From the NCBI GenBank assembly GCA_046496815.1, contig JAWOGN010000236.1:1-8273 (forward strand): a stretch of 8,273 nt of DNA. The letters are read 5' to 3'. Source of the DNA: JAWOGN01 sp046496815. Its GTDB lineage: Bacteria; Desulfobacterota; DSM-4660; Desulfatiglandales; Desulfatiglandaceae. Positions 1-5,431 of this stretch are shown here, piece by piece. Every line of letters begins with the position of its first letter. Positions within the stretch are counted from its first letter, which is position 1. The notes below the pieces were generated by a model. The model worked only from the letters and a program-made list of their open reading frames with translations, had not been told where the DNA came from and searched no databases. A program made the position numbers and the translations under genes.

Positions 1-255
1 GTAAACAAAAGGCCCGTCGCTGGATGTAATTTCAATGCTTTCGGGGCGTGTGAAAATTCCCTGACTGACAAAGCTTGTATGAAACATGCCCAGGCCGACC
101 TCCTGGTCCACGTAAACCACATCTCCATCTTTTTCTATGATCGTTGCGTTCAGCCATCCGGGTACGAAGGCCCCATAGCTCTCTATATCAGCAACCAAGT
201 CAAACATTTGATCGGGGGTGTAAAGGAGCTCTCTTTTGTCGATACAAACCTCCAT
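1..255 (-). CDS. RatA/COQ10-like START-domain (SRPBCC) protein, partial (N-terminal 85 residues)
   Basis: Reading the minus strand from the ATG at 255 gives an open frame to the window edge. The visible protein contains DQMFDLVADIESYGAFVP followed by a beta-rich stretch ending in SSDGPF. This matches the start of the RatA/COQ10 subgroup of START-like proteins (usual form: MydLVnDveaYpeFlP, later a DGPF motif), whose members run to about 145-160 residues, so roughly half is missing. The family forms a helix-grip fold with a hydrophobic pocket; members bind ubiquinone or other lipids, and E. coli RatA is reported to block ribosome subunit joining. The start is supported by GGAGG at 260-264, four bases upstream, a slightly short spacing. 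Two usual RatA features differ: Y-P is Y-G, and the residues after FVP are GW rather than WC/GC. It is transcribed divergently from the TetR gene, so co-regulation with the catabolic operon is possible. The family is fairly sure; a toxin role is not supported. Confidence 0.8.
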   Translation of the reverse strand, partial: MEVCIDKRELLYTPDQMFDLVADIESYGAFVPGWLNATIIEKDGDVVYVDQEVGLGMFHTSFVSQGIFTRPESIEITSSDGPFVY

Positions 256-317
256 AGGGCCTCCGAGCGTGTATACAACCTGACCTTTGCAGTGAGATAG
301 TATTATCAAAGAAAAGA

Positions 318-327
318 GAATGCGCGA
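318..327 (+). repeat. GAATGCGCGA motif, copy near the START-domain gene
   Basis: The ten bases GAATGCGCGA here recur exactly at 594-603, where the first seven also form one arm of an inverted repeat. This copy lies 63 bases upstream of the minus-strand ATG and about 10 bases upstream of a GATAAT box (302-307, minus strand), roughly where a -35 element would lie. A regulator-binding role is inference. Confidence 0.35.
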
Positions 328-478
328 GCGGCAAGACGAGTTCAGAGTTCTTCTTAACTCAACGAGAAAGGAATTTCAAATTCTTTTCCACTACCATTTG
401 AATACAAAAAATATTTAAAATATCTGATAACCAGGCAATTTAACTACTCAAAATATGATGCGTTTTGACTCGGACCTC

Positions 479-512
479 CTTTTTTTGTGACAGCGTCTTT
501 TTTTCTTGACAG
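479..512 (+). repeat. Imperfect tandem T-tract/TGACAG repeat
   Basis: A C followed by seven Ts and then GTGACAG (479-493) is repeated 18 bases later as a C, seven Ts and CTTGACAG (497-512). The second copy supplies the TTGACA -35 box of the upstream promoter candidate; the first supplies a weaker GTGACA. The T-tracts could bend the DNA or act like an UP element. The repeat is visible directly; any function is inference. Confidence 0.4.
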
Positions 513-534
513 GTGCAAATCATCAGGTTAACGT
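506..534 (+). promoter_or_regulatory. Candidate sigma70 promoter P1 upstream of the TetR operator
   Basis: A perfect TTGACA -35 box (506-511) lies 17 bases from a poor -10 hexamer TAACGT (529-534). The predicted start point falls near 541, inside the operator at 540-561, which is the usual arrangement for repression by a TetR protein. The -35 box and the operator position argue for a real promoter; the weak -10 argues for caution. Confidence 0.45.
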
Positions 535-539
535 TATCT

Positions 540-561
540 AACGACCGGTCGTTCGGTCGTT
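540..561. promoter_or_regulatory. TetR-family operator with three half-sites
   Basis: AACGACCGGTCGTT (540-553) is a perfect 14-base palindrome. It is followed directly by a second CGGTCGTT (554-561), so CGGTCGTT is tandemly repeated (546-553, 554-561), and the left arm AACGACCG (540-547) is inverted relative to both. GACCGGTC-type palindromes are typical operators of FadR/KstR-like TetR regulators. The site lies 119 bases upstream of the tetR start and just downstream of promoter P1, consistent with autorepression of the operon. It could also repress the divergent START-domain gene. Confidence 0.75.
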
Positions 562-580
562 TTTCCCAGACAGTAAATAC

Positions 581-600
581 CGCATTCTCGGGTGAATGCG
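581..600. promoter_or_regulatory. Inverted repeat CGCATTC-N6-GAATGCG upstream of promoter P2
   Basis: Two perfect 7-base arms (581-587 and 594-600) flank six bases. The site ends 14 bases before the -35 box of promoter P2. It could be a second regulator-binding site, or a small hairpin in the leader of a transcript started at P1. The same arm occurs again at 318-324 near the divergent gene, which favours a DNA-binding site. Confidence 0.4.
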
Positions 601-614
601 CGAAAATCGAACGC

Positions 615-643
615 TTGGCGTATATCCCTTTTCACCCTATCAT
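615..643 (+). promoter_or_regulatory. Candidate sigma70 promoter P2 for tetR
   Basis: TTGGCG (615-620) and TATCAT (638-643) are separated by exactly 17 bases. The -10 box matches TATAAT at five of six positions and the -35 box matches TTGACA at four. Transcription would start near 650, giving a leader of about 30 bases before tetR. If used, it would express the regulator and operon from a point about 90 bases downstream of the palindromic operator. Confidence 0.5.
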
Positions 644-679
644 TTAAAACAGGTTAACAAAAACAGGACTGAATAAACG

Positions 680-1267
680 ATGCCAAATATGAAGGATACC
701 ATTAAGAAAATCTCCATCAACTTATTCTACAAGAAAGGCTATTTTGCGACCAGTATCAGCGAACTGGCAAACGCGGCAGGCATTCAAAAATCCAGTATTT
801 ACTACCATTACTCAAATAAAGAAGAGATCCTTTTTGATATTTTCAAAACTACGATGATTGACCTGGATACGAATCTTGAAAAGAATCTTAACGGCTTGAA
901 AAGTGCTGATAAAAGAATGCGAGCTGCGGTACATGCTCACATCATGTTTCATATTGAACGGCAAAAAGAAGTCATAATATCCGATAGCGAGTTGCGTGGT
1001 TTGGCCGTCAAGAATTATAAGACAATCACCCGAATGCGAGATGACTATGAAAGAAAATTTCAAGAGCTTATCAGAAGCGGGATAAAAGGGGGTACCTTCA
1101 TCGATACCGATGCCAAGATTATCTCCTATGGGATAATTACCATGTGCACGGCAGTATCTTTATGGTTTCGACCAAGAGGTCGTCTCACAAAGAAAGAAAT
1201 CGCCAAAATTTATACCGATTTCATCATGAACGGCCTCAGAAGGAAAAATTGCGAAGTTGGACTCTAA
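680..1267 (+). CDS. TetR/AcrR-family transcriptional regulator, KstR2/FadR-like
   Basis: This 195-residue protein has the TetR length and layout. The N-terminal DNA-binding domain spans about residues 5-52, with the helix-turn-helix in SISELANAAGIQKSSIYYHY (25-44) followed by SNKEEIL. The C-terminal part is all-helical and contains ELRGL (104-108), RDDYERKFQELI (120-131), G..GG.F (134-140) and SLWFRPRG (160-167). That arrangement resembles the ligand domain of KstR2 and FadR-type regulators, which sense acyl-CoA thioesters of steroid or fatty-acid breakdown. The ligand here is unknown. The ATG at 680 follows AGGA (665-668) with an 11-base spacing; an in-frame ATG at 689 is possible but has no ribosome binding site. 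The gene heads a co-directional run of transport and CoA-metabolism genes and has a TetR operator upstream, so it probably represses itself and the cluster until a CoA thioester accumulates (inference). Family assignment is secure. Confidence 0.93.
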   Translation: MPNMKDTIKKISINLFYKKGYFATSISELANAAGIQKSSIYYHYSNKEEILFDIFKTTMIDLDTNLEKNLNGLKSADKRMRAAVHAHIMFHIERQKEVIISDSELRGLAVKNYKTITRMRDDYERKFQELIRSGIKGGTFIDTDAKIISYGIITMCTAVSLWFRPRGRLTKKEIAKIYTDFIMNGLRRKNCEVGL

Positions 1268-1289
1268 TCCGGGAAAGAAAGGAGGTGAC

Positions 1290-1322
1290 GTGGGAGAAGA
1301 TAATCATAAGGCAAAATGGTAG
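1290..1322 (+). other. Possible 10-codon mini-ORF with a perfect Shine-Dalgarno, between tetR and dctP
   Basis: AGGAGGTGA (1280-1288), a perfect nine-base match to the complement of the 16S rRNA 3' end, sits in the tetR-dctP gap. The only start near it is GTG at 1290, four bases from the GGAGG core, which opens a ten-codon frame reading MGEDNHKAKW and ending in TAG. It overlaps neither gene. dctP has its own strong ribosome binding site (GGGGAGGAG, 1348-1356). The mini-ORF may be a leader peptide, a ribosome standby site, or the remnant of a lost gene start. Expression is unproven. Confidence 0.3.
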
Positions 1323-1362
1323 CGTATCATAACGTCAACTTCAAAAAGGGGAGGAGAAAAAA

Positions 1363-2403
1363 ATGGCTTTTTTTTCAAATAGAACAAGAATATCGAGTTT
1401 TATTTGCATGATGGCGATTATCGCTGTAAGCGCAATTTTTGTTTCTCAAGATGCCGAAGGAAAGAGCTACAAGTGGAAAATCAGCCAGGGTATCGCTGAG
1501 GATCATCCCGCTGCCGCGCGTTGCAAGCAATTCGCCAAATTGGTGGACGAAAAATCCGAAGGTCGCATCAAACTCACTTATTTTCCGTCAGGAGCCTTGG
1601 GTGATTGGATGGAACAGATTGAAGGGAATCGAATGGGCACCCTGGAAATCGGATTGAACGCCGGATCCACTTCGTACGATCCGCGGACCAACCTCATGTT
1701 CATGCCATATCTTTTTGCTACGTGGGACGAAGCCCGCGCTGCGATTGGTTCAAAAGGATGGTTGACCCCCATTTTTGATGAACTCTACTCTTCGATTGGA
1801 CTCAAAGTTCTCGGCATTTACCTGAATGCGTGGGATGGGATGGCCTATACGAAGAGAGTCGAAAAGGTCGTCAAGACCCCGGCTGATTACAGAGGCATAA
1901 AAATGAGAGTTCCGCCTATCCGAATCTTCGAAGTATACATTCCGGCCTTGGGCTTTATATCCACACCGATTGCTTACTCAGAGACATTCACGGCACTCCA
2001 AACCGGGATTGTAGATGCGCGTTCGGCCTGTCCTGCAGTGGAGGCCTACGTCATGCGTGACGCGCTGAATTACTGGGTGGCTACGCGGGATTGTTTTGAA
2101 TATTGGTTTCTGACCATGAACAATAAGCTCTGGAATTCCATTTCATCTGAAGACCAGGCGATTCTAACCGACTGTGCAGACAAAGTGATGGGTGATCAGG
2201 CTTTAGCTGCTGAAAAGGATGAAGAGGAATTCAAAAGGAAACTCGAGGCCGACGGCGTGAAGGTGTATGAGGTGACACAGCAAGAGTGGGAGGAAGGCGC
2301 CAAGGTAGTCCGCGAAAAAGCGTGGCCCAAGATCCAGGACGAACTTCTGGGTTCCATTTTGATGGAAAGAGTTAAAGCCCATGCAACGAAAATATCAGAA
2401 TAG
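1363..2403 (+). CDS. dctP: TRAP transporter substrate-binding protein, DctP family
   Basis: The 346-residue product has the size of a DctP-type periplasmic binding protein. A signal peptide covers about residues 1-33 (basic NRTR, hydrophobic stretch 11-27, likely cut after AEG). The mature part begins with YKWKISQG and continues with HPAAARCKQFAKLVDEKSEGRI (48-69), a typical DctP opening. KMRVPP (180-185) holds Arg182, which corresponds to the conserved arginine that pairs with the substrate carboxylate in this family. ALQTGIVD (211-218) is also conserved, but the usual GQENP after it is ARSACP, so the ligand-contacting Asn is absent. That suggests a non-standard substrate. The ATG at 1363 has GGGGAGGAG six bases upstream. 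The gene starts 95 bases after tetR and is followed by the two permease genes, so it delivers substrate to DctQM at the inner membrane. The symbol is the family name; the substrate need not be a C4-dicarboxylate. Confidence 0.95.
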   Translation: MAFFSNRTRISSFICMMAIIAVSAIFVSQDAEGKSYKWKISQGIAEDHPAAARCKQFAKLVDEKSEGRIKLTYFPSGALGDWMEQIEGNRMGTLEIGLNAGSTSYDPRTNLMFMPYLFATWDEARAAIGSKGWLTPIFDELYSSIGLKVLGIYLNAWDGMAYTKRVEKVVKTPADYRGIKMRVPPIRIFEVYIPALGFISTPIAYSETFTALQTGIVDARSACPAVEAYVMRDALNYWVATRDCFEYWFLTMNNKLWNSISSEDQAILTDCADKVMGDQALAAEKDEEEFKRKLEADGVKVYEVTQQEWEEGAKVVREKAWPKIQDELLGSILMERVKAHATKISE

Positions 2404-2412
2404 GAGTTCTGA

Positions 2413-2426
2413 TCAGGGGCACCTGA
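2413..2426 (+). other. Small stem-loop after dctP
   Basis: TCAGG (2413-2417) pairs with CCTGA (2422-2426) around a four-base loop, starting ten bases after the dctP stop codon. With only five base pairs and no T-run directly after it, it is unlikely to terminate transcription alone. It may add to the larger hairpin at 2445-2485 as a 3' barrier on the dctP message. Confidence 0.3.
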
Positions 2427-2444
2427 CAAATTATCTTTTATAGG

Positions 2445-2485
2445 TTCAGATTCGGAAGAGGGCCTTTTGGCTCTCTTCCACTGAG
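2445..2485 (+). other. Strong hairpin in the dctP-dctQ gap
   Basis: GGAAGAGGGCC (2454-2464) pairs with GGCTCTCTTCC (2469-2479): ten Watson-Crick pairs plus one G-U, closed by a TTTT loop. TTCAG (2445-2449) and CTGAG (2481-2485) extend it by five more pairs across an internal loop. No T-tract follows, so it is not a standard terminator. The dctQ ribosome binding site (GAGGTGA, 2489-2495) begins four bases after it. Such hairpins between a binding-protein gene and its permease genes often stabilise the upstream message and lower permease output; that role is inferred here. Confidence 0.65.
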
Positions 2486-2501
2486 AACGAGGTGAACCGT
2501 A

Positions 2502-3038
2502 ATGACCTGGGAGAGATGTAAAAAAATTTGGACACGTGTGGACAACGCGATTGACAAGGGGGGCACCATAGTGATTGTACTGGGAGGGGCTTTAGTCGCC
2601 CTAACCGTAGTTCTCCAGGTCGTGCTCCGTTATGTGTTTAAATTTCCACTTTTCGGATTAGAGGAATTCTCCAGGCTGATTGCCGTTTGGGTGTATTTTA
2701 TCGGTGCCGTGTTTGGAACCAAATTTGATTCGCATGTCCAAGGAGATGTGGCAGGACGGCTCTTCAAGACAACACGTTCCAAGTCAGTGGTTAAGAGCAT
2801 AACTTGGTGCTTGAGTTTGCTGCTTTGTGTTTTGTTTCTTTACCATTCAACAAAATACAGCCTCTGGCTTTATGGAACGGGAGAAAGAACTACCGGCCTT
2901 TGGTGGCCTCGGATCCTTAGCGTTGGGAGTATGTTTTTTGGAGCGATTTTCATGACGCTTTACAGTACTGTAAACTTCCTGAGATACCTGCTAGAGACGG
3001 TGGGTAGCTCAAAACAAGTACTCGGAGGTGAGCTATGA
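2502..3038 (+). CDS. dctQ: TRAP transporter small permease, DctQ family
   Basis: This 178-residue membrane protein has the four hydrophobic helices expected of the small TRAP subunit, at about residues 21-42, 57-73, 98-116 and 137-160. The family signature is visible: LQVVLRYVF (38-46), then FGLEEFSRLIAVWVYFIGA (51-69), with Arg43, the Glu54-Glu55 pair and Arg58. The N-terminus (WERCKKIWTRVDNAIDK) is amphipathic and cytoplasmic, as in other DctQ proteins. DctQ packs against DctM and is thought to help orient it in the inner membrane and to contact DctP. The ATG at 2502 has GAGGTGA six bases upstream. The stop overlaps the dctM start by four bases, so the two permease genes are translationally coupled. 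A C-terminal tail (GSSKQVLGGEL) is dispensable-looking. Substrate is unknown. Confidence 0.93.
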   Translation: MTWERCKKIWTRVDNAIDKGGTIVIVLGGALVALTVVLQVVLRYVFKFPLFGLEEFSRLIAVWVYFIGAVFGTKFDSHVQGDVAGRLFKTTRSKSVVKSITWCLSLLLCVLFLYHSTKYSLWLYGTGERTTGLWWPRILSVGSMFFGAIFMTLYSTVNFLRYLLETVGSSKQVLGGEL

Positions 3039-4333
3039 CGGTTGTTTTAATTATCATGGCCTTTGTTGTTATCATGATGCTCCTCGGGGTACCCGTGGGC
3101 TTCGCCTTCGGCCTTGGTGGTTTCGCAATTTTATCCATCACCGGGCTGGACCCCAGATTTGCCATACCCTCCGCCTTTCGCAACCTCGAGTCATACACGC
3201 TGCTAGCCCTTCCGCTCTTCATTATGGCCGGAGGATTGATGAGGGACGCTGACATTTCTCGTAGACTGATAGCCTTTACCATGTCTTTTTTGGGCAGAAT
3301 CAAGGGAGGCCTGGGAATGGTCTGTGTCGTCAGCTGCACCATTTTTGGAGCCATTTCGGGGTCCGCCTCAGCGGCTATTGCGGCCATTGGTTCGGTGCTT
3401 ATTCCCGAAATGGTCGAACAAGGCTACGAAAGAGGGTATGCCACAGGCTTGGTCGCGGCTTCATCCATGCTGGCTTTACTCATTCCTCCGAGCATCCCGA
3501 TGATTGTTTTTGCCATGACCGCTCAAATTTCCATTCTGGCGGCCTTTTTGAGTACGTTGATTCCCGGCATTCTCATGATGACCGCCTATTGCATAATCAA
3601 CCTGGTCATGAGTAGAAACATGGAAAATGTGAAAGTGGCAAAGCGACAAAACCTGAAAGGAACTGTCACGGAAATCGGCCGGTCCAGTAAACATGCCGGC
3701 TTTGCCCTTTTTATGCCGATTCTTGTTTTGGGAGGCATTTACGGGGGCGTATTCACGCCAACCGAAGCTGCCGGCATGTCTGCCTTGTACGCAGTAATTG
3801 TCGGCTTCCTTCTGCACCGAACAATGACATTTAAAGGCATGAGTCTAAATATCAAGAACTCCATGATCACATCAGGCGTGGTCATGATACTGCTGTTTTT
3901 TATTCTGATGGTGAGCCGAATCATGGTTACCTATCAGGTGCCTCAGCAACTGACGAATTTCATTTTTGAATTTACAACCAACAAATGGCTTGTACTCCTC
4001 ATGCTGAATGTGATTCTGCTCTTGATGGGAATGCTCGTCGACGATGTTTCCGGAAACATATTATCCGCAGCCCTTCTTTTGCCTATAGCCAAGTCGGTGG
4101 GAATCGATCCTGTCCATTTTGCCGCGATCTCAGTAACAAATCTGTCCCTTGGAAACATCACGCCACCGTGTGCCCCGATGCTGTATCTTGCCGGACTCAT
4201 CGGCGGGAACCTCCAACTGAACGAATATGTGAAGCCGGCTTCATATTTCATGATATTCGGAGCGCTCCCTGTCATCCTGGTTGTAACCTATGTACCTGAA
4301 TTTGCACTGGTTTTGGTAAACCTATTTCTCTAG
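3035..4333 (+). CDS. dctM: TRAP transporter large permease, DctM family
   Basis: The 432-residue product matches the usual DctM length (about 425-435) and is hydrophobic throughout, with roughly 11-13 membrane segments. Family motifs in order are GVPVGFAFGLGG (18-29), LPLFIMAGGLM (59-69), GAISGSASAAIAAIGSVLIP (105-124), SMLALLIPPSIPMIVFA (144-160), PTEAAGMSALYA (242-253), DDVSGNILSAALLLPIAKSVGIDPVHF (336-362) and NITPPCAPMLYLAG (374-387). The two SGS/PPS and TPP stretches correspond to the hairpin loops that bind Na+ and substrate in DctM structures. The second one reads TPPCAP instead of the more common TPPVG, marking a subgroup. DctM transports the ligand delivered by DctP across the inner membrane, driven by an ion gradient. 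The start overlaps dctQ as ATGA, with GGAGGTGA (3024-3031) inside dctQ. Transporter identity is secure; substrate is not. Confidence 0.96.
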   Translation: MTVVLIIMAFVVIMMLLGVPVGFAFGLGGFAILSITGLDPRFAIPSAFRNLESYTLLALPLFIMAGGLMRDADISRRLIAFTMSFLGRIKGGLGMVCVVSCTIFGAISGSASAAIAAIGSVLIPEMVEQGYERGYATGLVAASSMLALLIPPSIPMIVFAMTAQISILAAFLSTLIPGILMMTAYCIINLVMSRNMENVKVAKRQNLKGTVTEIGRSSKHAGFALFMPILVLGGIYGGVFTPTEAAGMSALYAVIVGFLLHRTMTFKGMSLNIKNSMITSGVVMILLFFILMVSRIMVTYQVPQQLTNFIFEFTTNKWLVLLMLNVILLLMGMLVDDVSGNILSAALLLPIAKSVGIDPVHFAAISVTNLSLGNITPPCAPMLYLAGLIGGNLQLNEYVKPASYFMIFGALPVILVVTYVPEFALVLVNLFL

Positions 4334-4443
4334 TCATGTTCATGTGAAAGAGACAGGTATGTAGAGAAGTAGATTCGGTTTTAAAGAATCGATAGAATGA
4401 TAAATGATGATTAACCAGCGTGGAAATAGAAAAGGTTTTTGCA

Positions 4444-5304
4444 ATGGACGTAATTGACATGAGGGTTCGTATTCCCCGCAGCTTTGGTGAAAATAAGCCG
4501 GAAGACTTCATGCGGTATTATCAGGACCGGGCGGGCTTCGACCTACGTTATGAGGCCGGCATGGATGTTCTGCTGGAAGAAATGAGCCAGGCATCGGTTA
4601 CAAAGGCCGTTTTACATAGTGAATGGGAATTTGAAAACCCAACATCTCTCAATGAAAATGTCGCAAAAGCGGTGAGAGAATATCCTGACAAATTTTTTGG
4701 AGCGGTAAGCGTGGATCCGCGTAAAGGTATCAGTCGCTCTGTAAAAGAGTTCAAAAATGCGATCAAAAGCACAAAATGCGTCGGCCTGAGCTTACAGCCT
4801 GCTTTTTTAGATATGCTCCCTCATGATGCAAGGCTCTACCCGCTTTATCAAGTGTGCGAAGAATACAAGATTCCACTATGGCTCCATACCGGTATAAACT
4901 ATGCACCAAATCATTCTATGGAGGCGGATCGCCCGATCTATTTAGAAAAAATACTTTTGGATTTTCCTCACATCAAGTTGGTGGCCTGCCATTCAGGATG
5001 GCCTTGGGTGGCAGAGCTTTGTGCAATCGCTCGCAAATTTTATCCGCGTGTCTTTCTTGAAATAGGGGGGGTCGCACCCAAGTATATTTTTTCTCATGGA
5101 ACCGGATGGGATCCCTTTCTTCAATATGCCAACTCTTTGCTTCAAGACCAGGTGTTATTTGGTACGGACTGGCCGGTGATCTCTTTTGTCAGAGCCGTAA
5201 AAGAGGTGACGGAAGCCCCCGTGAAGGACGATGTCAAATCGAAAATATTGTATGAGAACGGGCAAAGATTACTGAATGAATGTTTTGAAAGAAATGACGC
5301 TTAA
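4444..5304 (+). CDS. Amidohydrolase-2 family (metal-dependent hydrolase-like) protein
   Basis: The product fits the amidohydrolase-2 (PF04909-type) TIM-barrel family, whose members decarboxylate or hydrolyse carboxylic acids and lactones. From the chosen ATG it has 287 residues. Visible landmarks are IDMRVR (4-9) at the first strand, IPLWLHTG with His148, VACHSGWPW with His183, FLEIGG and VLFGTDWP with Asp242 near the C-terminus. These histidines and the aspartate match metal-site positions. The first-strand HxH metal motif is replaced by Arg7-Val-Arg9, as seen in an IDxRVR subgroup, so metal binding may be reduced or altered. I prefer the ATG at 4444, with AAAAGG eight bases upstream and the barrel beginning immediately, over the in-frame GTG at 4420, which adds eight residues and has no ribosome binding site. 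It lies between the transporter and ligase genes, suggesting action on the imported acid or a ring-opened intermediate. Family is likely; reaction unknown. Confidence 0.85.
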   Translation: MDVIDMRVRIPRSFGENKPEDFMRYYQDRAGFDLRYEAGMDVLLEEMSQASVTKAVLHSEWEFENPTSLNENVAKAVREYPDKFFGAVSVDPRKGISRSVKEFKNAIKSTKCVGLSLQPAFLDMLPHDARLYPLYQVCEEYKIPLWLHTGINYAPNHSMEADRPIYLEKILLDFPHIKLVACHSGWPWVAELCAIARKFYPRVFLEIGGVAPKYIFSHGTGWDPFLQYANSLLQDQVLFGTDWPVISFVRAVKEVTEAPVKDDVKSKILYENGQRLLNECFERNDA

Positions 5305-5401
5305 AAGCCCATTTTCATTCCTGATTTGGGTGTCGGTATCGGATTTGTGCACTGTAAGGCCTATGGTTAGGTCAAGTCGTTTGGCATCCCGGGAGGTGAC
5401 C

Positions 5402-5431
5402 ATGCGTAAACGACCTCGAAAGGAGGACTAA
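5402..5431 (+). other. Possible 9-codon leader ORF abutting the ligase start
   Basis: GGGAGGTGA (5391-5399) precedes an ATG at 5402 that opens MRKRPRKED and ends in TAA at 5429-5431, directly against the ligase ATG at 5432. The mini-ORF is in the same frame as the ligase, separated only by that stop. The ligase ribosome binding site AAAGGAGGA (5419-5427) lies inside it and could be masked by CCTC (5414-5417) pairing with GAGG (5423-5426). Ribosomes translating the leader would open this hairpin and could restart at the ligase. This is a plausible translational-coupling device; translation is unproven. Confidence 0.4.

Larger units (their letters stand above)
256..679. other. Divergent intergenic control region (424 bases)
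   Basis: This stretch separates the minus-strand START-domain gene from the plus-strand TetR gene and contains no convincing gene. It is AT-rich around 360-460. It holds a TetR-type operator (540-561), two candidate plus-strand promoters (506-534 and 615-643), a 7-base-arm inverted repeat (581-600) and a further copy of that arm at 318-327. A GATAAT box on the minus strand (302-307) could be the -10 element for the START-domain gene, but no -35 sequence is recognisable at the right distance. No terminator is expected or seen, because the flanking genes diverge. Confidence 0.7.

Noticed and set aside
79..300. Plus-strand open frame of 73 codons opposite the START-domain gene
   Set aside because: The minus-strand frame encodes a recognisable RatA-like domain with an SD; the plus-strand frame matches no family and has no ribosome binding site.
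474..485. AAAAAAAGGAGG on the minus strand, a strong SD-like sequence
   Set aside because: No ATG, GTG or TTG lies at a usable distance downstream on that strand, so it is probably chance purine-rich sequence.
524..658. CAGGTTAAC occurring twice (524-532 and 650-658)
   Set aside because: A nine-base match within about 450 bases is not far from chance, and the second copy sits in the tetR leader without a partner half-site.
1169..1182. CGACC-aaga-GGTCG inverted repeat inside tetR resembling the operator arms
   Set aside because: It falls in the coding sequence for FRPRGRL, has a different spacing from the operator and lacks the outer bases.
2950..3387. Minus-strand open frame of 145 codons across the dctQ-dctM junction
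   Set aside because: It lies antisense to two clear transporter genes, its translation is low-complexity and Pro/Ala/Lys-rich, and no motif is visible.
4372..4390. GATTC/GAATC stem as a terminator after dctM
   Set aside because: Only five pairs with a nine-base loop, AT-rich and without a following T-run.
4393..4398. TAGAAT as a -10 box for a promoter before the amidohydrolase gene
   Set aside because: The -35 candidate at 17 bases (TAGATT) matches the consensus at only three positions.
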